Assembly (NCBI GenBank): GCA_033557835.1 | Contig: JAWQRO010000019.1 | Coordinates: 17,213 to 81,212 of the forward strand | Length of the DNA: 64,000 bases | Direction of reading: 5' to 3' | Origin: Helochares maculicollis | Lineage: Eukaryota; Arthropoda; Insecta; Coleoptera; Hydrophilidae | Notes under the pieces: generated by a model | Told to the model about the DNA's origin: nothing | The model's database searches: none | What the model saw: only the letters and a program-made list of their open reading frames with translations | In this document: one piece after another, positions 1 to 10,871 of the stretch | Numbering within the stretch: position 1 is the first letter of the stretch | How the letters are laid out: every line of letters begins with the position of its first letter | Translations under genes and position numbers: made by a program

Positions 1-2888
1 TGTAGCTACCACAATGTTGTCAATATATTCTTGTAATGAAAGACAGCAGGAAAATTTACTTTACGACTCCGTTCGTTTATATATTAAGTTTTGTCCGTAA
101 TTCATGATTACACTGCAGTTCTTGGAGAAAACAAGCGATTGCTTGCCCTAATGAAGTGGTAAAAAAATTTTTGGGAAGATATTTTCAATGCGCTTTACGT
201 CCAGGTGGTCATGTTATAGCGACATTTAAAAACGTACGAAGAATAAAAAAAGGAACACTTTATAACTTTGATTTTATCGGGTATGAATGCTCTATATTTT
301 ATGTCACGAAAGCTAACATCAATTTATTTCTCATTGCTTTGCGGTGGCTAGTCCTGCGCCTGAAAAGGATAACATTCACAGTATAATAACGTGGTGAATC
401 GCACATTCAAGCGGAAAGTACGCATCGGAAACTCGCTAAGGAAGTTTCTCGCGCTCTTTGTTGGATTCAAATCAAACGTTTTATAATAATCATTTCCACT
501 AGTTCATTCAGTTCTAACTTTGAAAGTTGCAACCAAGTGTTACGATTTTTAAAGAGCCCAGCTTTATCGATCTTAATTAATTGTGTTTGCTGACCAGGTA
601 AGTTTGGCCTCAAAAATATGTTTGTTCTGGAAGTTGCTTTTCTGCCTAAATTGGTTGTGGATACGAGGCCTGGTAATCAATTTTTTAGCTTTCTTAAATT
701 CATTACTAATTGCAAATATGTGCTCAGCCCAGCCCGCGCCTGAATTTTCAAGAATCGTCCAAATATTAAAAATTTTGACATTGCATAGTCCAAATGTTGT
801 AACTCAGTTTAAGAAAAATCGCAGAAAATTGCTTTATTGATGCCCAAATAAAAAAGTTTAAACACAGATTCAAGACGAATTTGGGTAAATAGAGCTGGAT
901 AACTTCAAGAGATTGGCACATTAGCAGAGCAGAGAGCGCCACATTATCTAAAAGCTTTATAATGGCCTCGGCAAACAGAACTAATCAACTAAATACCGCC
1001 ACGCTCCTCAACTATTTTTAGACATGAGACTACAATAAGGTAGGGATGGTATAATAAATTCAAACGCTCCCATTAGGCCTTGGTGTCGAAAAGTTGCGAA
1101 CTTCATAAAAACTCAATGCCGTTAACCTAATTAAAGCTTGTGCTCTACTTAATTAACTATCTTAATTAATGATCCGTTATAGACTCTTACACTAACCCAC
1201 CCTCAATATCCATATGAAAATTACCCTTGTATGTTGCTGGAACTCGTGTATGGTGTAATTTCGTTTCTCAGTCAGCGCCGTCATTCCTACTTATGCATGT
1301 GGATTATAGAACATTACGCACTAATTCACAACAAGCGATAGCTGTAATTTTTTTGTGATAATATCCTAAGATATTTGTCGAACTGGCGATACAATGTTTA
1401 TTAGAGCTAATGCCATACCACTGGTGATTCTACGTAAGTTAGTTTATCTGATTCGTATCATTTATTTAGCTGGAATTCCAATGCTAACGTGAGATATTAA
1501 TTATGGGGTCATAAAACTGTTACAGTAAAATCGATATCCGAAGATTTTAAATATAAATTCATATAGCTTCTTCTCTTTGACAAATAAGTTCTACCATACT
1601 GTCTGCAGAAATTTGTAGGAAAGTCTGTCTCTTGAAAGACAGCAGTCTTGACATGCTCTGAAAATACCCAACTCTGTAATGATTTGTTGGCTTAACTGTG
1701 ATACTATCACAAAATCAATAGGTTTTTATTAATATGTGAATTTAAATATCACTAAATCTGTTAATGGTATTAAATCATTACATAAGAAACATAAGGTTAT
1801 TTGTGCTGGAAATTATACTCATTGCTCGTGCATCCAATGAAATAGGTAGCATACGATCAGAAAGCTATAATGAAACTACCAGTTTTTCTCTACAAACTTC
1901 GGGTTTTTAAAGAAATAATCAGTTAACATTTATTACTCTGTATTTGCAGCTCATATTATAAATGTACGCACAAGTGCAAGTCAAGTTTTTTCCAAGTAAA
2001 GTTGATTTTCATTTGCCATTTGGAAATTACATTTTCAGGTTACATAGTTGCGAGCGCCTGTCACAACCCTAATGATAAATGAAAAGTTCGCAACCTGATT
2101 ACGATTTATTCTCGTGGGTGTCGACTAATAATACCTCAAAAGTGGTAATAGGTAAATGTTTTTCTAACTCTTTATTTAATCACTAAACTATTAATCACAG
2201 TTCGATATACCGTAAAAGAATGGATTTCCATTGTTTCTGCCTTTCCGAGGGAATTACACGGGTAACGTGGACGTAAATGGGTTGTGTGTGCGTAATGTGA
2301 TATGTCAAGGGCATTCTGCATTAACTGTAAATGTTATACTGCCCTGTAGTGGCTACATTTCTGTCATTAGTTTTTTTTTTTGAAGAAATAGATTATTGTT
2401 GGTAAGAGAGCCGAGCTCTCTCTGTTTAGTAAATATTTAGGCGTATGTTAGTAAATAATACAAAATACTGACAAATATTTGCGTGAAAAAATGTCCTGGC
2501 CATCAAAATACTTGCCTCCACATAAAATACGTAAATTATTTATTACGAAGATGTAGTCGTTCATTCAATTCAATCTTAAGGGTGTGTCCAATTCTCTCTC
2601 AACTTGGACCTCATCAAAATATGATAATAAGAAACTTCCTAACTATTCAATTTATTTTGGAAACTACCCTCTAGCAAGTGTTAGGTGAGGGATACATTAT
2701 TCATGGGGTGGGCGATTTAAGTGAAATGAGCGTAAATATTTAATAATGGAAGTTTTAATACCAACAAGCTTTCTCTGCGCGTAGGTAAAACCGATCGACT
2801 TATTCCATTAAACGTATAACGTTGCGTCTGCCGTTTGACAATATATGATTTATGGGGTAAGTGGTGCTTTAAATGCACAAATGCAGAC
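1..2888. other. No gene recognised
   Basis: AT-rich sequence with only short open frames (longest about 85 codons, near 583-840), none with recognisable domains or paired splice signals. The stretch 400-1000 is slightly richer in GC and could be regulatory or a decayed repeat, but I see nothing specific. Poly-T and AT-rich runs are common. Confidence 0.5.
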
Positions 2889-2890
2889 TA

Positions 2891-3404
2891 CACGGGCTGA
2901 AAAGTCTTTGGCCTAACTGAGAGATCCCACCGCAAACAAAATATCCCTGTCTTAGAGTTAATTAACCTTAACTAGAGTACTGTCAAAGTTTCATGACAGT
3001 ATTACTGTAAGTTATTGGGTCAGTGGATGTCGAGATCAAAGCCAAGTGCCTTCATTTGGCGAAGAAAAACTGGTCTTTTACCAAGACCACGCTCCGACTC
3101 ATTCAGCTTGTTATACGACCAATAAATTGGAGGAATTGCGCCGTGAACTAGTCTTCCACACCGTATTCACCAGATTTGGCCCCCAGTGACCATTTCCTTT
3201 TTCCCAGACTCAAAAAGTGGCTCGCTGGAAAAAGATTTGATTCAAATGAGGAGGTCAAGATATTTTAAGGGTCTCGAAGCTTCACACTGTCAAAATATTG
3301 GAGGACCTTTACAATAAATGCATTACTCTAAATTATGTCGAAGATTAAATTTCATTCGAAAAAACGTTCTTTCATTGAAACGACCAAAGATTTTTTAGCC
3401 TGGG
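2891..3404 (+). mobile_element. Internally deleted mariner element
   Basis: A 514-bp mariner relic flanked by TA dinucleotides (2889-2890 and 3405-3406). Its ends are imperfect inverted repeats: CACGGGCTGAAAAGTCTTTG at the left against CCCAGGCTAAAAAATCTTTG read inward from the right. The inside keeps only the 3' half of a transposase: a degenerate second-aspartate box (FYQDHAPTHSA for the usual HQDNAPAH), then a decayed SPDLAPSD-FLFP region with stops, and a C-terminal YVED ending at about 3346. The helix-turn-helix half and first catalytic aspartate are gone. It cannot encode a working enzyme. The inverted repeats differ from those of the other mariners here, so it is a separate lineage. Confidence 0.8.
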
Positions 3405-3519
3405 TATTTGTTAGTTTAATCCCATCAAAACATCAGTAGATTTGCGTCTGCTTCGTTAAGTAATTATCGATTGAAAATATCAGTTTACGGGTCAAATTCA
3501 CATTTGCTGGAGGATTAGT

Positions 3520-4095
3520 CGTCTGCTTCAATATGAAGAAATCTGAGTCCAGGATTTATCGAAAGCTTCTAAATGGTGAAACCACTGTTAGTAAAAGAAT
3601 ATGTCGTGATTGGTTTCAACGCTTCAAAAACAGTGATTTTGACATCGAAGGGTTATATCCCATGGAGATGATTCAAAACCAAGGAAATTGGATGCTGCAC
3701 GCATTAAAGCCGCATGATGTGCGGCATTTGTTATATTGAACAGCTACTCGAAAGGCAAAATCACAAAGGATTTCTATCTTGCATTGTGACTGGGAACGCT
3801 AAAAGCGTTTATTATGATAACTCCAAGCACAATCAATCATGGGAACTTGAAGGCCATGCCGATACATCGACAGTTAAGCCGACTATTCACAGCTCCAAGG
3901 TCAAGCTCTGAATTTGGAAGGACTAGCTTGGTAAAGTTTATTGTCTAAAACCGAGTGACAAAATCACAAATACTTTACTTCAAAATAAATTAATTCATTT
4001 GAGCTGAGATTTGACCGAAAAACGAACGCAATATGAGGAAAGACACGACAAAGTCATTTAGCAAAATGACACTGCTCGGCCTCGTACAGCCTAAT
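3520..4095 (+). mobile_element. Mariner transposase relic (cecropia-like)
   Basis: Decayed mariner coding sequence without clear ends. Pieces in order: a helix-turn-helix fragment with WFQRFKNSDFDIEG (3600-3650); a QGNW segment near 3690; a first catalytic region resembling GDEKWVYYDNPKRKKSW, here GNAKSVYYDNSKHNQSW, so the catalytic Asp is Asn; the STxKPxIH motif (3870-3895); and a second-aspartate region near 4050-4080 where HDNARP is degraded to QNDTARP. Several frameshifts and stops separate the pieces. The layout matches the mariner at 31.7-33.0 kb better than the one at 4.5-5.8 kb. The assignment rests on motif resemblance. Confidence 0.7.
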
Positions 4096-4504
4096 AAATT
4101 TCAACCGGAGATTTGGTCGGATTACGTTTATTTCAATTTGTTTTTAATACATCATTTACTATTATGTAAGTTAGCTAAACTTTTCTTTATGCCTTTTTCA
4201 AAGAAAAACATATTTACAAATATGCAAATCATCTTAACTTACTAAGCACGAAACAAGAAAAACCACCATTTTATTGTAAACAAGGTGATAAAAATGAAAG
4301 CGGATGCTCATAAAAAAACCTAAAGCGCAATAAATTTACAACCACAGACGCAAGAGAAGCTGTGCATGTTTTTTTAGGTTTTTTATTTGATACGAAATGT
4401 TAAATTCAACGCCAGCTAACAAGATATTTACATACTTAGATATTTAACAATTTCTGCGTTTTACGTATAATTAGTTCATTTCAAGTCCTTATGCTTCCAA
4501 TGCA
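4096..4504. other. AT-rich spacer between mariner relics
   Basis: No gene. The left part may be the 3' end of the preceding relic. A short inverted repeat built on AAAAAAACCTAAA (about 4312) and TTTTTTTAGGTTT (about 4370) could form a hairpin. Confidence 0.4.
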
Positions 4505-4506
4505 TA

Positions 4507-5808
4507 CGAGGTGTGTTCAATAAGTATCGCGAATTTTGAATTTTCGCGGATTACGTATATTCGAATTTCGATTTTTTTGTGGTGTTATGTTGGTATTCAT
4601 GTCTCTCGCTTATACCGACAAGTTCGGCCATTTTGAATGTTCAGTTAATTGTTGACAGCTGCTTTGCTTGCACGTGTTTTGGCTCGTCTTCGATTTTTAC
4701 CTATTCAAAAATATATCAAAGAACCTGTATCAAATGTTGTGTGAAAAACGAAATTAAGTGCGCGGATGCATTTCGAATGTTGACTGTGGCATACGGAGAA
4801 GCTACCTTGGACCAAAGCAACGTTTATCGGTGGTACAAAATGTTCTCAGTAGGCCGAGAAGATGTGAACGACGAAGAGCGCGCCGGACGCCCGAGCACTT
4901 TAACAACAGACGAAAAAATTGATAAAGTGAAGAAAATGGTATTGGCCAATCGTCGAATCGCCGTTACAGAAGTTGCTGAGGACCTAGACATATCGATTGA
5001 CTCGTGCCATTCGATTTTTATCAATGATTTGGGCATGAGACGGATCGCCGCGAAATTCGTACCAAAATTGCTCGATTTCAACCAAAAACAGCTTCGCATG
5101 AAAATTGCTAATAAGCTGTTGGACTCTGTCCGCGACGACCCAAATTTGCTCATAACTGGTGACGAATCGTGGGTTAAGGTTATGACGTGGAAACCAAAGC
5201 ACAATTATCTCCATGGAAGCTGCCGCACGAACCAAGACGGAAAAAAGCGCGCCACGTTCGGTCGACTGTGAAAGTTTTGCTTACCGTTTTCTTCGATTGC
5301 AGGGGCGTGGTGCATCGTGAGTTTTTGCAACAAGGTAGAACTGTCAATAAGGAGTATTACCTGAAAGTTATGCGCAATTTGCGTGAAGCAATCCGCCAGA
5401 AACGCCCGGATTTGTGGAAGAACAAAAATTGGCATTTGCATCACGATAACGCCCCTGCTCACACATCGTTGAAACTTTTTGGCCAAAAACAACACACAAA
5501 TGATGCCGCAGTCACCATATTCCCCAGATCTGGCCTCCTGTGACTTTTTCTTGTTCCCGAAACTAAAGAGGCCCATTAAAGGACGACGCTACGCTAATAT
5601 TGACGAGATAAAGACGGCATCAAAGGAGGAGCTGAACAAGATAAAGGAAAATGATTTTGTTAAGTGCTTCGAAGATTGGAAAAATCGTTGGCACAAGTGT
5701 AAAAAATCTCATGGGGATTACTTTGAAGGGGACAAAATAGATATTTATGAATAAATAAATAATTTTAGAAAAAACACAAAATTCCCGATACTTTTTGAAC
5801 ACGCCTCG
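4507..5808 (+). mobile_element. Near full-length mariner element, inactivated
   Basis: A 1302-bp element, the normal size for mariner, flanked by TA duplications (4505-4506 and 5809-5810). Terminal inverted repeats of about 32 bp begin CGAGGTGTGTTCAATAAGTA at the left and CGAGGCGTGTTCAAAAAGTA read inward from the right, with three differences over the repeat. The interior carries one transposase reading direction (+), described separately. Both ends and the TA target are intact, so this copy could still be moved by an enzyme supplied elsewhere, but its own gene is broken. Confidence 0.95.
4702..5754 (+). pseudogene. Mariner transposase pseudogene (D,D34D type)
   Basis: Mariner transposases bind the inverted repeats and cut and paste the element at TA sites. 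Visible in order: helix-turn-helix with NVYRWYKMF (about 4818), the linker RAGRPST (4880), a second helix-turn-helix, first catalytic Asp in ITGDESWV (about 5152-5175), second in HHDNAPAHTS (about 5440), third in YSPDLASCDFFLFP (about 5515-5555), and a C-terminal GDYFEGDKID. Breaks: the usual start is not clear; about three codons are missing just before ITGDESW; one base is lost near 5175, shifting the frame; a second small deletion near 5475 shifts it again before the third Asp. All three catalytic aspartates survive in the DNA but in three frames. The exact start is uncertain. Confidence 0.92.
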
Positions 5809-5929
5809 TATTCTTTAATTAAGAGTCTGACTGTAGTCCATCGTATTTCAGTAGCCATCGAATTTTAACGATAAAGAATGTCGACTATTAAGTTTAGTTT
5901 GCGATGTATGATGTAAGCACCCATGATGA

Positions 5930-6115
5930 TTTTGCGTTCATGAAATATTTTAAAATAGAGGTTTTGAAGGATCTAACGATGTGTTTGATTGTGAGTCCTA
6001 AATTAGCCAAATTTTCAATATTTTATTTATACTGGGAAAATACGAGGTCGTGGTCACATTGACATTCCTAACATGTGGGTTAAGTATTGGAAATTAATTC
6101 TACAACACCCTGTAT
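5930..6115 (+). repeat. Dispersed repeat A, copy 1
   Basis: About 185 bp that matches, in the opposite orientation, the segment at 49162-49447. Shared blocks include ATGTGGGTTAAGT, GGAAATTAATTCT and the terminus ACACCCTGTAT. The motif ACAGGGTG at one end is typical of insect short repeats, but I cannot name the family. This copy lacks about 80 bp present in the other. Confidence 0.8.
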
Positions 6116-7980
6116 GTATATTTCATTAACATACCTAGATCATGTACTATATGCATAGAAGAACAAAGAAATCTCAACATGAAAATAGAAACATCAGCTA
6201 GTTCCATCGGGGCTCAAGAGTCATGTTGATTAATACTAATGTGATTTACAATATTTCAACAAAACACGTTTTGGCACCTTAATTGTATTTCTTTAAAAGC
6301 AATGTGGTATCGAAATCAAACATTTAAACCGAATTTTCCTTACTTGTGGATTACAATCTTGATAGCGAACAGCAATTCTTGGATTTCAAAATTAATATTC
6401 AACGTTCAACTAATATCCTGCTTAAGCTTTAAATTTATTGAGCGTAAGTATGTCAATCAAATAGAATTTGATAGCATTTCAAAATAATATAATAAAACTT
6501 ATGCCGCTTACTTCATAACATAGAAGTTATGAAGGAGGTAGGTAATATGTTACCGGGTTTACAAGTATGGCAAGTGGACTTTAAAAGAAAAAAATCACGT
6601 TAAAGTCGCTATATTCAAAGCATTCCATCGCTTTTTATACCATTTTCCTGTCTTTCGGGATATTTGTGAATGGCACTGCAGTTGAAATTTCCCCTTTTGC
6701 CGCTAACCATTCACTGACGCATCTTTTTTACATCTTCATACGAAACAAAGATGCTTTGAATATTTTATTTTGGTGCCAATATGCTGATAATGAGTTTTGC
6801 ATTTTGCCGGGGAAACTTACAGTTGATTAACTACATCTTACAATTTTTAAATAAGGTACATAACAATGTTATTTCCCAAGTTCTGCATTTCTTAGAAACC
6901 GAATTATAAAACCATAGGATTGCCTTTCTGTTGCTTTATTTATTCATTGATTTTTCGCCCTAATTTTTAAGGCGATATTTCACACTTTTATAAAACATTG
7001 TCAAAATAGTTTTGCAAGTTGATTGATTTTAATGAAAGTAAAAGTGACCAGCTTACACCAATTTTTTTATTAACTTTATATTATATTAAATTTATTAACT
7101 TTATATTATATACGAAAATAGCTGAATCTATGCATTGTTATATAATAATAGAAGTAAACGTAAACGTATAGTCGTACATATAATGCATATGCGTCTTAAA
7201 TATTGTGCTATAGCATAAACCGTTGATCCTAATTTCTGTAAAATGAAGACATGTATAAGAACAATGCATTTGATATTTCTGGTTCTCGGCATTTTCAAGT
7301 ACTTTTCATGTCTGCAACAAATATTAATTAATTTTGATCTTAACTTAGTTAACATCACTGTGTATAACTTAAACGCAAGAGATAAGTGGCATTATAAAAC
7401 TACAAACTGTTATGTTACTTCATAGTACATATCTGTCCAACAATACGTTGTTTGTGTAGTTTAATAAAGGTAATTTAAGTAGAAATTTCATCATTGTAGA
7501 GTCTCTAGTTAGTGTATAACGATTTATTTGCATAATTAGCTGTTGAATTAAATTCGTAATGTTTACATCAAATTATTAAATTTGATAAACTTAAATTAAA
7601 TGCATATACTTAACAGTATAAAGTGGGGATGCAATGGAAAACTCTTGTCGCAATCAATTATCGATTTCCAATGCTAATACAATTTTAAATTCCGAGAAGC
7701 AGCACCAAAAAATTAGACGTTTCCTAAAAAGCCGAGCTAATAGCTACAAATTTGATACCTGACTAATATTTTTCATGATAACTTTTAAGTAAAGATTAAA
7801 GAACGTATCTGTAAATTGCGTTGATAGCAAAATAGTTTCGAATTGTGGAATATCGTGTGCGGTGGTCTAATTAATTAAACCAAATTTTCCTTGATTGGGG
7901 CCAATATTCTTCATAGCAAATAAATATTGGTGTAAATTAATCTCCCAGCATGTTTATTCGTTTCCTAGAAATGCCAGTGT
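6116..7980. other. No gene recognised
   Basis: AT-rich DNA with no supported exon. A 25-bp period duplication of TTTATTAACTTTATATTATA lies at about 7066-7115. Short open frames (for example 7243-7425) look like chance. Confidence 0.5.
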
Positions 7981-8427
7981 TATTATTAATACATTTTACA
8001 ATAGCTGCTTAAAATGTCCTAATCAACCAAAATCAACAAAAGCGTTTAGTTTTACATTCCCTTATAATAAAAGGAAAACATTCTACCACGAGATTTTGAC
8101 GGATCTTCACGTATTGAGTGCCCCTGAATCCATTTGACCATAGTTGGCTTGTTGTAAACACGATTGAAATTTTGTGCACAGCTTAAATATCACAACTAAC
8201 TGACAAATACCAATTTCCAACATAATTGGAATGTACCGGAAGTGCTATTTTGATAATTTTCAATATTCCAATTTTAGTAGACCTTAGATTAAAAAAGTTG
8301 ACAAAATTTTTGCACAAATGGTATACATTGTAAATAAATCAATAACAAATAGTTCCGTGCAAATTTGAAAACGTGGGACTAAACCGGCATAAATTATATT
8401 TTTTAGTTGTGAATTTTAATTGTAAAA
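7981..8427 (+). repeat. Dispersed repeat B, copy 1
   Basis: About 445 bp alignable by eye, in the same orientation, to 16518-16921 inside DPM1. Shared blocks include AAAATGTCCTAATCAACCAA, GGATCTTCACGT, GAGTGCCCCTGAATCCATTT, GTATACATTGTAAATA and CGGCATAAATT. I see no terminal inverted repeats and no coding capacity. It is probably a non-autonomous mobile element of unknown class. No flanking duplication is visible around this copy. Confidence 0.82.
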
Positions 8428-10199
8428 TTGGATCTTTATTTTAGTAATAAATTCACATTTTAAAATTGGAGCCTTCCATTTTTATACGTTTTGAAAAAGA
8501 ATTGAATATTTCTGATAAACATATTAATATGTCGAATATAGGCTTTAAAGCATATGAAAATTATAAAAATTGTAACCTTAGCTTTTATTTTTGGAACGCG
8601 CGTAGATGTTTGTAGTTTTGTTATTATTAATCGTAGGTACTTTTATGCAGTACATATATTTAAATATATAGAGTGGAGGCACTCCATATTTTTTACAGAG
8701 TTTTGAAAAACCATCTTAATAATTATCACGTTGCTTAGTAGACTAAGCAACTTCTCTTACATGTAGATGGTATAACGATCATTAGAATATTTTAACTGAA
8801 CGTCTAAACTTATGTGTTTGATTTGCAACATTTTTAGCAACACAAAAATTACAAATATTACAAATGGGCGAGAGCTCAAAGAGCAAAATTTATCCTTCAG
8901 CTTAACGTTTAATAATCATAGATAAATTCATGTTAATGAGCATGCTGGTAGTTTGTATACATCCATTATGCAGATGGTGTTAAAACATTAATCAACATCT
9001 CTTGTATGAACACACATCATGTCGACGGTAAAACACTCAAGTGCAAATGTAAATAAACAGTATGCATTTCTACCTTAATTAATTAATCGACAGTTTTGCA
9101 ATTTGGATACATATTATTTTGTGACATAATTGCAGATTGTTCCAATAAGTTAAAAATTTTGTAAACAATTGGTTAATTTGTAGATTTACGTAAAGTCCCT
9201 TATGTTCACTAGCCTTCAATAAAATTATGTTATCTTACTAGTGCAATAAACTATTCTCTGGTAATAGATACTCAGCAAGATAACGAAGATAACTTTATTG
9301 ATATTTTCACTATACTTTTGGTTCTCCCAATTTAAGTCGGCAGTGAATGGAATAGCTTCGTTAATTTCGCTAATTAAAATTAGTTGACACTCTTCATTAA
9401 ATGTTTACAAATTATTTCTAACTCATTTAAAAAAATAAATCTGCTCAGGGCTACTACTTGGCGTTTCTATTGAGCAGTGTGTGGAACTATTGCACATGGA
9501 TAATATCCTTTGGTGAGTACCGCTAGTGGCTGTAAATTTTTTGTGTAGTCATTTTTATTTCCTTCGTCATAAATACAATTAGTCAATAAAAGTGAATTCT
9601 TGAATTTTGCACTTTGGTTTTGATACTAGAATACACTAAAATTCCCTTGTCGATTTTACACCAAAGTACGTGACAGAATTAACGTAAATAAGGTGCCTCA
9701 ATGAAATACTAACTTATATTATTTATATTTTAGTTTCACAATGGAAACGTTTAAACTCGTGAATAATCACTTAAAAAATGTAAAATTCAAGTAGTAAAGA
9801 GAATAATATTTCGTTGCTTATTGATTTTAAGTTTCAAACATGCTAAGCGAGAATTCTGCTATATTCCATTAATTTATTAAAAGCAATTATTTTAACCTAT
9901 AATATATCCGTAAGGCATCTATTATTAATAAAAAGACTCCCAGTAAACATTTTCCTAACCGTAAAATAGAGCTTAATTTTCCACGAGTTACATACACACG
10001 TTAAGGAATAAATTATGTACTTGCGAAAATAAAAGGCTGACAAGCACTCAATGTTAAAAGGAAATGACTATTAACTAGGGAAACAAATGAAATTCTATGC
10101 ATAATTAATGGGGTTGTGGCAAAATGTGAAAAATCAATCTCTATTTCTCTTCGATCACATATGACCACCAGAAGCAAATAATGAATTTCGTTAGCTGTT
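8428..10199. other. No gene recognised
   Basis: AT-rich intergenic sequence. It includes a hairpin at 8731-8750, TTGCTTAGTAGACTAAGCAA (8-bp arms, 4-base loop). Nothing else is supported. Confidence 0.5.
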
Positions 10200-10300
10200 T
10201 GCTCGGTTGCGGCGGACTGGCAGCGAATTGAACGGTGGAAAGGCGGCAATTTGAGCGACAGAAAGGCGACGAATTGACCGGCGGCATGCGTATGTGTTTA
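10200..10300. other. GC-rich patch upstream of FA2H
   Basis: A short stretch much richer in GC than its surroundings, with irregular repeats of a GCGAATTGA-like unit (10220-10230 and 10267-10277) and GGCGGC blocks. It lies about 600 bp before the FA2H start and could be promoter or 5' UTR. There is no direct evidence of function. Confidence 0.3.
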
Positions 10301-10871
10301 CCTATTTGAATAGAATTGTGACAGGCAATTGCAGGCAGTGGACTTTAAAATCGATTTCTAATTTATCATTTTCTTCCATCGACCGAGCCTTGCTGGATAG
10401 ATATCTTTATAGTCCGTTTTACGAACGTCGCCTGCGGTGTTGTCATTATTTTACGAACAGTTTGTGTAAATAAACGTCATCTATCTCTTTAATTGGTAGT
10501 CGAGCTAATTCGTACACGCACGAGTCAAAATGTTGCAAATCTTTTTAGATAATGTTTGTTAAAAGTGATCGTTACGACAAAATTTAGGCTATTACATGGC
10601 CATTTCATGAGAACTGATTATATCTATAGTACGGATTTATGTATGAAGATAAGATATAAATCAGCGAAACAACATAAATATTTTTAAAAATTCGTAAAAC
10701 TTAAGAGGCTACCTATTCAACCTACTTGTGATCAATTTAGCATGATCATAATCATACACATCACTTATTAGAATTATGGCTCACTATTTCTGTATTATTA
10801 TAAATGTCTGTCTGGATTGTGTCCTGCAGGTAACGATGTAAATTTCTTCAAGTGGTCCATTGAATTTCAAG

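Noticed and set aside
4824..5576. Minus-strand open frames of 83-126 codons across the mariner at 4.5-5.8 kb
   Set aside because: They are antisense shadows of the transposase, which has clear family motifs on the plus strand.
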